This document shows positions 39,484 through 47,383 of a stretch of 64,000 nt of DNA, piece after piece. A model generated the notes under the pieces. It searched no databases and was not told where the DNA came from. It saw nothing but the letters and a program-made list of their open reading frames with translations. Both the position numbers and the translations under genes were made by a program. The first letter of the stretch is position 1. Each line of letters starts with the position of its first letter. The DNA comes from DATMER01 sp034667225 (lineage in GTDB: Bacteria > Acidobacteriota > Thermoanaerobaculia > Multivoradales > UBA5704), in contig JAXDKG010000013.1 of assembly GCA_034667225.1 (NCBI GenBank), positions 9,481-73,480 on the forward strand, in the 5' to 3' direction.

Positions 39484-41454
39484 TTACGACGGGAGGACCC
39501 AGCCCACCAGCTCGACGCGATAGTTCGTGGACATCGAGCCGTTGAAGACCTTGATTCCGTCCATGAACAACGTGCCTCGCAGCACCACCTGCCGGTCGTG
39601 CTCCAGCCGGTCGTAGATGATGTCGAGCGACCACTTCTGGCCTTTCACCAGCTTCCCATCTTCTAGCAACAGCTCCTGGATGAAGGGTCTCACCGCTCGG
39701 GGGAGCGTGGCGCCGATGCCGCTCGCGTCCAGAAGGTCGTCTTTGCTGCCAGGACGTCCGGCGGGGGTGGCCGTGCCGCGCAGCGACAGGATGGCGCCGA
39801 TGACGCCCCGCGGGGGTTGGGCGAGCCCCTGCAGTTGGGTCAGGTCGGTCTCTGCGAATTCGGCGTCGGCTTTCAGGGCAGCCCGCGTCACCACCGTGAT
39901 CGGATCGGGCAGGATCTCGAACCGGTGGGCGTGGGCCCTGGGCGGCGCGGCGGTGGCTCCCACCACGGCCCAGACTTCGTCCACGCGGATCCGGCCGCCG
40001 CCGGCCGAGAGGTCCGGAGCCAGCAGGACGCTCACCACGCCGGCCGCCGACCGGTCGACTTCGACGGCCACGGCTGCCACGCGCCACTCGTCTTCAGAAG
40101 GCGGGAGGGTATCGTCGTAGAGCGCCTTGTTGTCTCCTGAACCGATCACGAACCGCGGATTGACGCTCGAGATGTTCTTGTAGCGCAGCATGACCGTAAT
40201 GTAATCGGTGGTCTCGGGCACGGTAAAAAAAGTGATCATCGCGTCATTGGCATCAGAGGCCTGGGTGATGTCGTAGCTGCGGCCTCCGGTGACGAAGTCG
40301 TCCTTGTTTTCAGCGAACGCCGGCTCGAAGCTGGGCTTCCAGCCCAACATCGACTTGCCGTCGCCGCGATGGAAGTCGCCGTTCTCGAAGAGGTTGCGCT
40401 CCGGCGCCGCCGCGTGGTGGCGCTTGGCGCCGTTGAAGATGTGCGACCGCTCGTCGTTGGTGATGGCATCCTCGAGCGAGCCGCCCAGGACCAGCGACCT
40501 GCTGGGGTTGGCAATGCTGTTTTCCATCAGCACGGTCGAGCCCTTCTCGGGGCGGATGTCCATCCAGAAGCCGAGAGGGAACGTGTCGTCAGGATCATTC
40601 GGGTCGTCCGCTGTATCCGCCTCGTAATAGATGTCCCGCAGCGAGACGTGCGTACGGCCGGCGATGCGGACTCCCACGTCGAATTCCTCGACCGCGACGT
40701 GAGCGATCGCGAGCGCTTCCGCCGATATGAACGGTTCCATTGGATCAGCAGGTTTCGGCGGTGCAATGTCGATTGCCGTCCCCGCGCCGTTGTTGCGGCA
40801 GAACCAGATGCGCCCGTTGGCCACCGAGACCTGGTTGCAGTGCATCCAGGCCTTGATGCCGGTATGGCACACGTTGATCTCGAAATCACTCACGTGATTC
40901 TGGCCGGCATAGGACGTGACGCCGTCGGACAAGCAGAGGCCGATCTCGAAGTACCACACCTGGAAGTTCCGCAGGCGCAGGAACTGGGCCCCGCTTAGGT
41001 CGATGCCTATGCCGTGGGAAGAGGGTTGGGTGCCCCAGATCTGCAGGTTTTCCAAACCTCCGCGGTGCTCACCGGGCGCGAAGCGGATCGCGGCTGAACT
41101 TTTACCAGGCATTTTCCTGATGACGGAGAGGTCGCCGAGCCCGCTGAGGATGACATTGGCCGGAATGGTGAGTGTTCCATTCAGGTGATAGATATTCGGG
41201 TATGTTGGAGGGACCAGGGCGATCCCTCCTCCCGCGGCGGCGACGGTATCGACGGTGGTCTGGAAAGCGGCGAGTTGGTCGGTTCCGTCGGGGACTGCGC
41301 CGTCCTCGGCCACCGAGCGCACCTTCAGGCCGGGTGCGCCGCGGAGGCCGAAGGCAAGCTGGTTGAGGGCCAGCAGCGCCTCGCGCGCCTCGTTGGGGTT
41401 GACGGGAGGGAACACCTGGAAATCCATCGGGGGATCGTTGAGAATGTCTACCAT
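39484..41454 (-). CDS. Right-handed beta-helix (pectate-lyase-superfamily) protein
   Basis: 656 residues, start chosen at the second ATG because GGAGG lies just upstream. Residues about 45-75 carry the pectate-lyase/tailspike entry pattern (SVAEDGAVPDGTDQLAAFQTTVDTVAAAGGGIALVPP). Parallel beta-helix turns follow (LENLQIWG, LRNFQVWYFEIGLCL, VSDFEINVCHTGIKAWM, VSVANGRIWFCRNN), then a jelly-roll-like C-terminal half. No signal peptide. Could be a polysaccharide-active enzyme or a tail-fibre/tailspike-like protein. No phage genes are nearby. It overlaps no neighbour, and array 4 lies at its 3' end. Confidence 0.72.
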   Translation of the reverse strand: MVDILNDPPMDFQVFPPVNPNEAREALLALNQLAFGLRGAPGLKVRSVAEDGAVPDGTDQLAAFQTTVDTVAAAGGGIALVPPTYPNIYHLNGTLTIPANVILSGLGDLSVIRKMPGKSSAAIRFAPGEHRGGLENLQIWGTQPSSHGIGIDLSGAQFLRLRNFQVWYFEIGLCLSDGVTSYAGQNHVSDFEINVCHTGIKAWMHCNQVSVANGRIWFCRNNGAGTAIDIAPPKPADPMEPFISAEALAIAHVAVEEFDVGVRIAGRTHVSLRDIYYEADTADDPNDPDDTFPLGFWMDIRPEKGSTVLMENSIANPSRSLVLGGSLEDAITNDERSHIFNGAKRHHAAAPERNLFENGDFHRGDGKSMLGWKPSFEPAFAENKDDFVTGGRSYDITQASDANDAMITFFTVPETTDYITVMLRYKNISSVNPRFVIGSGDNKALYDDTLPPSEDEWRVAAVAVEVDRSAAGVVSVLLAPDLSAGGGRIRVDEVWAVVGATAAPPRAHAHRFEILPDPITVVTRAALKADAEFAETDLTQLQGLAQPPRGVIGAILSLRGTATPAGRPGSKDDLLDASGIGATLPRAVRPFIQELLLEDGKLVKGQKWSLDIIYDRLEHDRQVVLRGTLFMDGIKVFNGSMSTNYRVELVGWVLPS

Positions 41455-41538
41455 CGCGGCCTCCATGAGATGAAAGTGGCGCGCTCGGTGTCCGAGCGCG
41501 CCGATCGCTGGAGAGAGGCGTGCCGCGGTAGAGTTTCG

Positions 41539-41967
41539 TTACAAGGACGCTGGAGAGGAAGGAGGAGACGGCCTGATCTTGCCGAAGAGCTTCTCTGCAG
41601 CGAATCCCGTGGCCGCTCCCACCGCCATCAAGGGAAGGCCGAACATCAACGTTCCGGCGATCAGGAAGTACCACAAAGTCTCTCGCAGTCCGCTCGAACG
41701 GAACGAATACCAGCCTGCCATCAGCAACCCGAAGGACAGATAGCTGAGCAGCCCCAAGACGCCGCCTCTCAAAAAGCCTGGTACGGTCTGCAGGCGTGGC
41801 CGAAGAAAGAGAACCTTCACCCAGGCGATCGCGATGGCGCACGGCACCAGTGCCAGGAGCAAGATCCATGCTCCCACTCCCGTGCCCCAAAGCTCTCTGG
41901 ACAGGGGCACGGAAACCACATAGCCCACGGCCGCGAACAAGGCGAGCGTCTTGTTTTGGGGACTCAT
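41539..41967 (-). CDS. Small multi-pass membrane protein
   Basis: 142 residues with about four hydrophobic segments (LALFAAVGYVVSVPL, AWILLLALVPCAIAIAWVKVLFL, GGVLGLLSYLSFGLLMAG, LWYFLIAGTLMFGLPLMAVGAATGF). Family unknown. Its ATG overlaps the stop of a 28-codon upstream frame (ATGA), suggesting translational coupling. Confidence 0.7.
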   Translation of the reverse strand: MSPQNKTLALFAAVGYVVSVPLSRELWGTGVGAWILLLALVPCAIAIAWVKVLFLRPRLQTVPGFLRGGVLGLLSYLSFGLLMAGWYSFRSSGLRETLWYFLIAGTLMFGLPLMAVGAATGFAAEKLFGKIRPSPPSSPASL

Positions 41968-42050
41968 GAGGTCTTCCGCGAGTTGGCCGGGGAGGCGGCT
42001 GCGGAGCAGCACAACAGGGCGCAGGCAAGGGCGGCAAGGGTTGGCTTCAT
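41964..42050 (-). CDS. Tiny signal-peptide-like protein coupled to membrane protein
   Basis: A 28-residue frame (MKPTLAALACALLCCSAAASPANSRKTS). It has a basic start, a hydrophobic core with Cys and a short polar tail, so it looks like a small lipoprotein or leader peptide. Its TGA overlaps the ATG of the next gene. No strong Shine-Dalgarno. It may act mainly as a coupling leader. Confidence 0.4.
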   Translation of the reverse strand: MKPTLAALACALLCCSAAASPANSRKTS

Positions 42051-42071
42051 GATGCGGGATTGTACTTGCTT

Positions 42072-42138
42072 CGTCCTGCCCGCGGATGGTGGCGTCCTCT
42101 CTGTACATCCCGTGCACAGACCCAGGGCGGCAGATGCC
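42072..42138. repeat. Dispersed intergenic repeat, family 2 copy B
   Basis: Same ordered words as 35300-35389 (CGTCCTGCCCGCGGA, GGTGGCGTCCT, CTGTACATCCCG, ACAGAC), in a more compact form without the central insertion. Confidence 0.6.
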
Positions 42139-42211
42139 TTCGGATGGGTAAGCAAGGCGGAGGAGCAAGCGTTGCATCACGCGTCGCTCCCAGCCTCGCC
42201 AGCCTCCATGC

Positions 42212-42433
42212 TCACAAGGGCGGCGTTCGACGCACCAGGCGCAGTACCAGGGTGCTCCCCTTGTCTCCCTTGACAGGGACGGGCTTGTCGTACTGCAGCG
42301 GTATGTCGAACTTGAATTTCTCTTCCCTCCCGAAGAGACCTGAGGCTTCCATCTCGATTTCAACGCCTGTTCCTCGGCTGGCTTGCGGGACGTCGAAGTA
42401 GTACTTTTCCCCGAAAGTCACCATGGATCTCAT
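42212..42433 (-). CDS. Small hypothetical beta-rich protein
   Basis: Core reading from an ATG at 42433: 73 residues (MRSMVTFGEKYYFDVPQASRGTGVEIEMEASGLFGREEKFKFDIPLQYDKPVPVKGDKGSTLVLRLVRRTPPL). Alternating hydrophobic and polar residues suggest a small beta-barrel. An ATG at 42424 is also possible. The frame stays open further upstream into array 5, but that part is repeat-derived and excluded. Family unknown. Confidence 0.45.
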   Translation of the reverse strand: MRSMVTFGEKYYFDVPQASRGTGVEIEMEASGLFGREEKFKFDIPLQYDKPVPVKGDKGSTLVLRLVRRTPPL

Positions 42434-42499
42434 CGGCAGGTCACCTGCCTCGGCACCTCGCAACAAAAGGGGTCTCTCCTTGTGGCCGAGCAGAGGATC

Positions 42500-42645
42500 G
42501 CCATTGCAGCGTAGGGTGTGAGCTTTTCCACGTAGAAGGCGTTCTATGTGGAAATAAGAGGGCTCATTTCCATGTAGAGCGCGTCCTTTTCCACGAAGAG
42601 CGCAGTCTTTTCCGCGCACGATGGCCTCTTTTCAACGTAGAACGC
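42500..42645. repeat. 21-bp phased array 5, TTTTCCACGTAGAGCG units
   Basis: The core G of TTTTCCACG and variants (GCAGCG, TTTCCATG, TTTTCCGCG, TTTTCAACG) falls at 42511, 42532, 42574, 42595, 42616 and 42637. Steps are 21, with one 42 in which an inverted unit (CTATGTGGAAATAAG) occupies the missing position. It overlaps the last few codons of the downstream flavoprotein gene. Same core family as array 4. Confidence 0.82.
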
Positions 42646-43837
42646 GGCTTGCGGCTCCTGCGGCCCTTCCCGTGGCCCAGGCCCAGGCGAAATTGTGGCC
42701 TCCAATGGGGCCGAAGGCGTCCAGGATCTCGCCGCAGAGGAAGAGGCCGGGGTGGAGACGGCTTTCCAGGGTTCGCGGGTCGACTTCGGAGAGCGTGACG
42801 CCTCCTCCCGTGACTTCGGCCTTGCGGTAGCCCTCGTCTCCGGTCCAGGGGAGGGGATAGCGGGTGAGGAGATCGACCAGCTTGCGGCGCTCTTCGCGGC
42901 GGAGCTGTGGGAGGGGGCGCCCGGGCTCGACTCCGGCCTCGGCGAGGAGCATGTCCGCCAGACGGTCGGGGAGTGCGCGGCGGAGGGGGGTGGCTACCGT
43001 GCCCGTTCCCTCCCGGAGGCGACGGTCCCACTCGTCGGAGCTTGCGGGCGTCCACCTCACATGAATTGGCATCTTCGAACGGATGGCGAGATGGGAGACG
43101 TCCAGCACCGTAGGGCCGCTGTAGCCCCGGTGGGTGAAGAGGAAGCCTCCGCTCGTCCGGAGCTTCCCGGCTTCCAGGGTGACGTCCAGGGAGATGCCGG
43201 CGAGCGGCTTGTGACGGGGAGGATCCGCGGTCAGCGGTGTCAGGGCCGGGTAGGTTTCGTGGATGGTATGCCCCAGGCGGCGGACGATCCGCAGGCCGGT
43301 GCCGTCGCTTCCGGTGCCGGGCAGGGAGAGGCCGCCGGTGGCCAGGATCACGGCCGAGGCGCGGATCACCTTGGCATTCTGGAGCCGGATTACCCAGCCG
43401 GAATCGGAAGGGATGAGGTCCTCGACGTCGGCGTCGAAGACGGTCTCGACCCCGCGGCGGGCAGCGAGGCGGAGGAGGCCGTCGCGCACTTCCCGGGCCT
43501 GGTTAGAGACGGGGAAGAGCTTGCCGGTCTCTTCCTCCAGGGCGAGCGGGATGCCCACGTCCTCCTCGAAGAAGCGACGCTGCTCCGCGAGCGGCCAGGA
43601 GAGGAGCATCTTGCGCAGGGTGTTCGGCGAGGATTCGGTCACGAAGCGGGCCGGCGCCAGCTCCGAGGGGAGGACGTTGCAGCGCCCTCCGCCGCTCACT
43701 AGGATCTTGCGCCCGCCGTCGCGGGTCCGCTCCAGAAGGAGGACTTTGCGGGGACCTCCGGCGGCGAAGATTGCCGCGACAGTCCCCGCGGCTCCGGCTC
43801 CGATGACGGCGATGGGGAGGTGCGTGGGCTCGGTCAC
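42632..43837 (-). CDS. BaiN/HI0933-type NAD(P)/FAD-dependent oxidoreductase
   Basis: 401 residues. N-terminal Rossmann FAD motif (PIAVIGAGAAGTVAAIFAA), the family signature RKILVSGGGRCNV, FFEEDVGIPLALEEETGKLFP, ASAVILATGGLSLPGTGSDGTGLRI, and the C-terminal LHPGLFLCGEILDAFGPIGGHNFAWAWATGRAAG. The family (YhiN/HI0933/BaiN) contains flavoproteins of poorly known substrate. A BaiN role in bile acid reduction should not be transferred here. Its final codons run into array 5. Confidence 0.9.
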   Translation of the reverse strand: MTEPTHLPIAVIGAGAAGTVAAIFAAGGPRKVLLLERTRDGGRKILVSGGGRCNVLPSELAPARFVTESSPNTLRKMLLSWPLAEQRRFFEEDVGIPLALEEETGKLFPVSNQAREVRDGLLRLAARRGVETVFDADVEDLIPSDSGWVIRLQNAKVIRASAVILATGGLSLPGTGSDGTGLRIVRRLGHTIHETYPALTPLTADPPRHKPLAGISLDVTLEAGKLRTSGGFLFTHRGYSGPTVLDVSHLAIRSKMPIHVRWTPASSDEWDRRLREGTGTVATPLRRALPDRLADMLLAEAGVEPGRPLPQLRREERRKLVDLLTRYPLPWTGDEGYRKAEVTGGGVTLSEVDPRTLESRLHPGLFLCGEILDAFGPIGGHNFAWAWATGRAAGAASRVLR

Positions 43838-43940
43838 CTCCCCTGTGTATCAAAAAGCGCCGATGTCGGCCATGCTCGCCGGTATAAGCTGGCGCCCTCG
43901 GAATGGAGAGGAACGGATCATGACGCGCTTTCTCTATCGA

Positions 43941-44411
43941 TCACCCCGGGGGGTGCCCGAGGACCAGTAGGTCCAACCCTCGAAACTGGGCAAAGGCCGC
44001 ATCCGTCGTCACCATCCGAAAGCAGCCTGCCTTAGCGAAGGCGGCGAGGTAAGCATCCATCCAGAGCTTCGGTGAGGCAGTGTCGCGGACGGCGAGCTCC
44101 TTCCACAAGGGCTCCAGGCCTGCCGGCTCTTCCTGAAAGGTAATCCGATCGTCGGTGAAGAACACCTGATAGGCCGACCAAGCCTCGCGATTCGTCAGGG
44201 GTAGGTTCCCATAGGGGCGCAGTACCGAGGCATTGGTGAGCAGCCGCAGAAAGGCCTGCTGTGTCGCTCGGCACCAGAGGACCGCCCCCGGCTCCTCCAC
44301 GGTTTCAAACCACTTGCGTGCGGCGGAGTGATGGACGTGCTTGGAAAGCGCCAGAGCCAGCCAGACGTTGCTATCGCAGAGAATCACGGTGCGATCCGGC
44401 CTCTTCGTCAA
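43941..44411 (-). CDS. PIN-domain ribonuclease toxin (VapC-like)
   Basis: 156 residues. PIN fold acidic residues are visible: Asp in VILCDSNVWLALAL, Asp in LWMDAYLAAFAKAG and Asp in MVTTDAAFAQFRG, with a Glu candidate between. The middle (WCRATQQAFLRLLTNASVLRP) is typical of the VapC/FitB group that cleaves RNA. It overlaps the upstream RHH antitoxin gene by 41 bases, the usual antitoxin-first arrangement. Confidence 0.87.
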   Translation of the reverse strand: MTKRPDRTVILCDSNVWLALALSKHVHHSAARKWFETVEEPGAVLWCRATQQAFLRLLTNASVLRPYGNLPLTNREAWSAYQVFFTDDRITFQEEPAGLEPLWKELAVRDTASPKLWMDAYLAAFAKAGCFRMVTTDAAFAQFRGLDLLVLGHPPG

Positions 44412-44646
44412 GCAACACCTCGGCTACCCGTTCCGGGGTCATCTCGTCACCCGGCCGGGCTTCGTGAGCGCACTCGACGAGCGGAAGCTCAAGGCGTCTG
44501 CGCACCTTCGGTTTTGGGCCGTGCTCCTGGGCAAGGCCGCGCCTCAGAAGCTCTGCTATCGTGTCCTTGAGCTTCCTGTTCTGCTTGACCGCGCGGATCT
44601 TGATAGCGCGTACCAGTTCATCAGGAAGATCCAGCGTCGTCTTCAT
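44371..44646 (-). CDS. Ribbon-helix-helix antitoxin (VapB-like)
   Basis: 91 residues. The N-terminal RHH DNA-binding motif is MKTTLDLPDELVRAIKIRAVKQNRKLKDTIAELLRRGL. The C-terminal part (LELPLVECAHEARPGDEMTPERVAEVLLDEE) is acidic and would wrap the toxin. As in other pairs it probably represses its own promoter. The overlap with the PIN gene supports co-translation. Confidence 0.87.
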   Translation of the reverse strand: MKTTLDLPDELVRAIKIRAVKQNRKLKDTIAELLRRGLAQEHGPKPKVRRRLELPLVECAHEARPGDEMTPERVAEVLLDEEAGSHRDSLR

Positions 44647-44719
44647 AGAGCCATTATGCCAGAAAGCTGGTTTTCTGGGCCATGCTTGCAGCCCCGCCCG
44701 AGAGTGCTACCATCGCGTT

Positions 44720-45031
44720 ATGCGGCGCTGTCTCCTTGCCCGGCTGTTCTTGGTGCTTCTCACTCTTGGGGTTCTCTGGCCCGTCGTGGCCCAGGCCATC
44801 TCCTGCGGCGATTGCTGCGCGACCCGGACGAGCGCCTGCAGCAATCCAGCGAACGGGCCGGCGACCGGGTTTTCCGTCTGCTGCTTCCACGCCGCCTCGA
44901 CTCTGCCGGATCCGCCCCCGTCGAGCTTCCAGCCGATCGAGAGCTCTCGCCTCGTCTTCGAGGACGAGACGGAAGCTCCGCCTCCCGATTTGCCGGGCAT
45001 CCTCCACGTCCCCAGACTCTCTCTGATCTGA
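44720..45031 (+). CDS. Small exported Cys-rich protein
   Basis: 103 residues. Clear signal peptide (MRRCLLARLFLVLLTLGVLWPVVAQA), then CGDCC, a Cys-containing SACSNPANG segment, VCCFH and a Pro/Glu-rich tail. The paired Cys (CxxCC, CC) could bind soft metals. It lies 73 bases upstream of a predicted selenocysteine HMA protein and an outer-membrane protein in the same direction, so a metal-handling role is plausible but unproven. Confidence 0.6.
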   Translation: MRRCLLARLFLVLLTLGVLWPVVAQAISCGDCCATRTSACSNPANGPATGFSVCCFHAASTLPDPPPSSFQPIESSRLVFEDETEAPPPDLPGILHVPRLSLI

Positions 45032-45104
45032 ACCGTCCGCAGCCGCGCCCCGCCTGCTTCCGGGCGGCGGGGGAGAATGACGTTCGACGATCAGGAGATC
45101 AGTC

Positions 45105-45587
45105 ATGAAGAGAAAGCTTGCCCGGGCCCTCGCCCTGATGGGGATGGCCCTTGTGATTGCACCTATGACAGGGACCGCCGAGGTCCTGCGCATCGAGCTC
45201 GATGTCACCGGCTACCTGTGCGGCATGTGAGTGTACGGAATCAAGGCGGCCGTGCGCCGTCTCGAGTTCGCTCCGGCCCCCAAGGACATGGAGGTGACGG
45301 ACATCAAGAGCGGCCGCTTCGTCTTCCGGCCGCGCACCGACAAGCCCGTCTCGCTGTCCGAGCTGAGAAAGGCCGTGACCAAGGCCGGGTATGAGATCGA
45401 AGGGACCAACATCGAGGTCGCCGGCTCGCTCGGCGCGGACGGCCGACTGCGGGTGCCGGAGACCGGCCAGGTCTTCCTTCTGAAAGGATCGCGGGACAAA
45501 GGCGCAGGAGGTCCGGTGACCGTGAAGGGGAAGTGGGAGGTCGTGGACCGCGAGGAAGTCATCGTGCTCGAAGGAGCGGGGCAATGA
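45105..45587 (+). CDS. Predicted selenoprotein: exported heavy-metal-associated (HMA) domain protein with in-frame UGA
   Basis: A single frame from ATG 45105 to TGA 45585-45587 is interrupted only by TGA at 45228-45230 (codon 42). With that codon read as selenocysteine the product is 160 residues: signal peptide (KLARALALMGMALVIAPMTGTA), then an HMA-like domain beginning EVLRIELDVTGYLCGM-U-VYGIKAAVRR. Cys39-Gly-Met-Sec42 aligns with the CxxC metal site of HMA domains, with Sec in the second position. The HMA fold continues (SGRFVFRPRTDKPVSLSELRKAVTKAGYEI) and a C-terminal beta extension follows. The real stop overlaps the next ATG (ATGA), so the second half is translated. A GTG directly after the UGA has no ribosome site. 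A heavy-metal (seleno)protein family is known; selB/selA are not in the window. Confidence 0.8.
45241..45262 (+). promoter_or_regulatory. Candidate bacterial SECIS hairpin
   Basis: Downstream of the in-frame UGA, GGCG (45245-45248) can pair with CGCC (45255-45258), enclosing the loop GCCGTG, which contains a GU. The loop lies about 19-24 bases after the UGA, the spacing expected for bacterial SECIS elements. The stem is short, so this is suggestive rather than conclusive. Confidence 0.45.
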
Positions 45588-46474
45588 CGCCTTCCAGGAC
45601 GATTTCCTGCGGCCTTCTGCTATTCGCGCTCTCGGCCGGGGACGCCATGGCGAGCCCGATCCGGGGCAACACCCCGGGCACGGGCGTGTATCAGAGTAGC
45701 GGCGTGATGGCCGGCGTATCCGTGGACCAGATGACCGCGGGCGGCGCGGAGCTGCTCCGGCTGACCTCCTTCGCGGAGCTGCGCTACACCCCTTCCACTC
45801 ACTGGGTGCTCGCCCTGCGGGCACCCCTTTTCGTGGAGAGCCGTTTCGAGCAGCCGGGAGCCGCTGTGGAGACCGCGTCCGGGCCCGGGGACGTCCTGGT
45901 CTCGGTCAAGCACCGTTTCTACCGCTGGCTGGGACCCTGGGCCGACCGGCACGCGGCGGTCGAGGTGGGGCTCGAGCTGCCCACGGGGGCGGCGGACCGG
46001 CCGCTCGGCGCGCAGGTGCCGGTCGCGCTGGGGCACCGGCTGCAACCGGGCAGCGGGTCCGTGGACGGGCTGATCGACGTCGTCTATCAGCAAGCCCGCG
46101 AGCGTTGGGGTTTCAACGCGGACGCCGGCTACCGCTTCAACGGCGAGGGGGACGGCTTTCGCCAGGGAGACGAGGTGCGCCTGAACCTGGGAACGTCGTA
46201 CGTGCTCTTTCCCCGGGTCTACACCCGGCCGGGGCACGAGGTGTTCGCGGTCCTGGAGGCGACGTTCCTGGATGCGGAGGATGACCGTCTCCGTGGCCTC
46301 GACCTCCCCGGGACGGGCCGCTCGGCGCTGCTCCTCGCGCCCGGGTTGCAGTACGTGGCCACGGAGCGGCTCTTCCTCGACCTGTCGGTACAGTTCCCGC
46401 TCCGGGAGGAGGTGGGCCGTGGAGATCTCGCGAGCCGTTGGAACGCCCTGTTCCAGCTCCGCTACGCGCTGTGA
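45584..46474 (+). CDS. Outer-membrane transporter-like beta-barrel protein
   Basis: 296 residues. Signal peptide (SRTISCGLLLFALSAGDAMA). Alternating beta-strand pattern throughout (LRYTPSTHWVLALRAPLFVESRFE, VLVSVKHRFYRW, HAAVEVGLELPTG, RWGFNADAGYRFNGEG, HEVFAVLEATFLD, LFLDLSVQFPLRE). It ends in a C-terminal aromatic/hydrophobic strand, ALFQLRYAL. It resembles metal- or phenol-associated transporter barrels (MetA-pathway type). AAGGAG precedes the ATG, which overlaps the stop of the selenoprotein gene. The operon context suggests metal efflux or sensing at the outer membrane. Confidence 0.78.
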   Translation: MTPSRTISCGLLLFALSAGDAMASPIRGNTPGTGVYQSSGVMAGVSVDQMTAGGAELLRLTSFAELRYTPSTHWVLALRAPLFVESRFEQPGAAVETASGPGDVLVSVKHRFYRWLGPWADRHAAVEVGLELPTGAADRPLGAQVPVALGHRLQPGSGSVDGLIDVVYQQARERWGFNADAGYRFNGEGDGFRQGDEVRLNLGTSYVLFPRVYTRPGHEVFAVLEATFLDAEDDRLRGLDLPGTGRSALLLAPGLQYVATERLFLDLSVQFPLREEVGRGDLASRWNALFQLRYAL

Positions 46475-46523
46475 CGTAGGCGGGCAGGTAGGCGGGGACG
46501 GACCGCCCACCTACCCAGGGGAG

Positions 46524-46721
46524 TCAGCAGAAATTGGTCTGACAGGTATGATTATCGCAAGTATTGCAGGTTCGTGCACCCCCGCTGAAGGTGCAGATAT
46601 CGGGACAACTCGCGCTGCCGCAAGGTGCGTACGATACCCCTCCTGCGATTTGCCCCAGGCTTTGTTCGAGATGAACCAGCGTCTCCCGGTTGAGTACGAG
46701 CTTCTTCATTTTCTTCTTCAT
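46524..46721 (-). CDS. Orphan class I lanthipeptide-like RiPP precursor
   Basis: 65 residues with GGAGGA before the ATG. The leader MKKKMKKLVLNRETLVHLEQSLGQIAGG has the KLxLNRETLxxLE...L..I.GG form of class I lanthipeptide-type precursors common in Acidobacteriota and Bacteroidota. A Gly-Gly site at 27-28 precedes a core of 37 residues with seven Cys (34, 39, 43, 52, 55, 60, 65) and many Ser/Thr. No LanB, LanC, peptidase or exporter is in the window, so modification would have to occur in trans. It is convergent with the barrel gene. Confidence 0.75.
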   Translation of the reverse strand: MKKKMKKLVLNRETLVHLEQSLGQIAGGVSYAPCGSASCPDICTFSGGARTCNTCDNHTCQTNFC

Positions 46722-46947
46722 GAAGTCCTCCCTGGTAGTGCCAGGGAAACCGTCCCCCGGCCTGCAGATTCTAGCGCATCCTCAAGTCCATCTTACGGTT
46801 GGTGGTACAGGGGTGTACGTCAGGAGGAGGGAAGAAGCAGGGAGAAGCTCCTCGAAAGCCTCGCCGCGGTCGGCGTGGCGCTGGAGACCGCGGTCGAGCC
46901 GGGCGGCAAGAGGATGTGGAGCCTGGTCCGGTAAGGACGCGCCGGAG

Positions 46948-47367
46948 CCTCTCACCCCGGCGGTTGAACGGTTCAGCCCGCGGATTGTGTCTCACAAGCC
47001 GGCGTTTGAGACGCAAAAGCCGCGAGTTCTGTCCCCCACCTCGTCAGTCGGACGGTTTCACCCGCGGGTTTTGTCCCCCAACCCGCCGCGTGGACGGTCC
47101 AGCCCGCGGGTTTTGTCTCACAACCGGGGGGCTAAACGTTTCAACCCACCAGTTGAACGTTTCAACCCGCGGTTTTTTTGTTGCAACCCGCCGGTTGAAC
47201 GTTTCAACCCGTGGGTTTTGCGTTACAACCGGCGGGCCGAACCGTCCGGGCGGCGAGCTCCGCGCCTCCACCCGCCGGTCGAGGATGTGGACTGCCGGGG
47301 CGAACCGTCCAACCCGTGGGTTTTGTGTTTCAAGCCGTGGGTTGGCTGGGAGAATCCGCGGGTGGAG
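46948..47367. repeat. 21-bp phased array 6, CAACCCGCGGGTT units (20 units, no indels)
   Basis: Twenty successive 21-base units in perfect register. Most contain CAACCCGCGGGTT or a near variant at unit positions 6-18. Unit ends alternate between GTTTTG-TCTCACAA-like and GTTGAA-CGTTTCAAC-like junctions; the latter form the inverted repeat GTTGAA-N3-TTCAAC. Several units are strongly diverged (for example the one starting GATGTGGACTGCC) yet keep length exactly. Both strands are open as 7-residue-repeat frames, but no gene signals support coding. Confidence 0.9.
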
Positions 47368-47383
47368 CGAGCCGGCCCGCTTT

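Noticed and set aside
42434..42619. N-terminal extension of the 42212-42433 small protein
   Set aside because: It is read from array 5 units (LRGKxxx repeats) and has no start signal.
45231..45587. A separate 118-codon gene starting at GTG 45231
   Set aside because: The GTG lies directly after the UGA with no ribosome site, and the upstream half supplies the signal peptide and the first metal Cys in the same frame.
39261..47367. TIGR-type guide arrays
   Set aside because: No Tas-like protein with a Nop-type RNA-binding domain is encoded in the window, and the units do not show the paired edge/loop layout, so the comparison is not supported.
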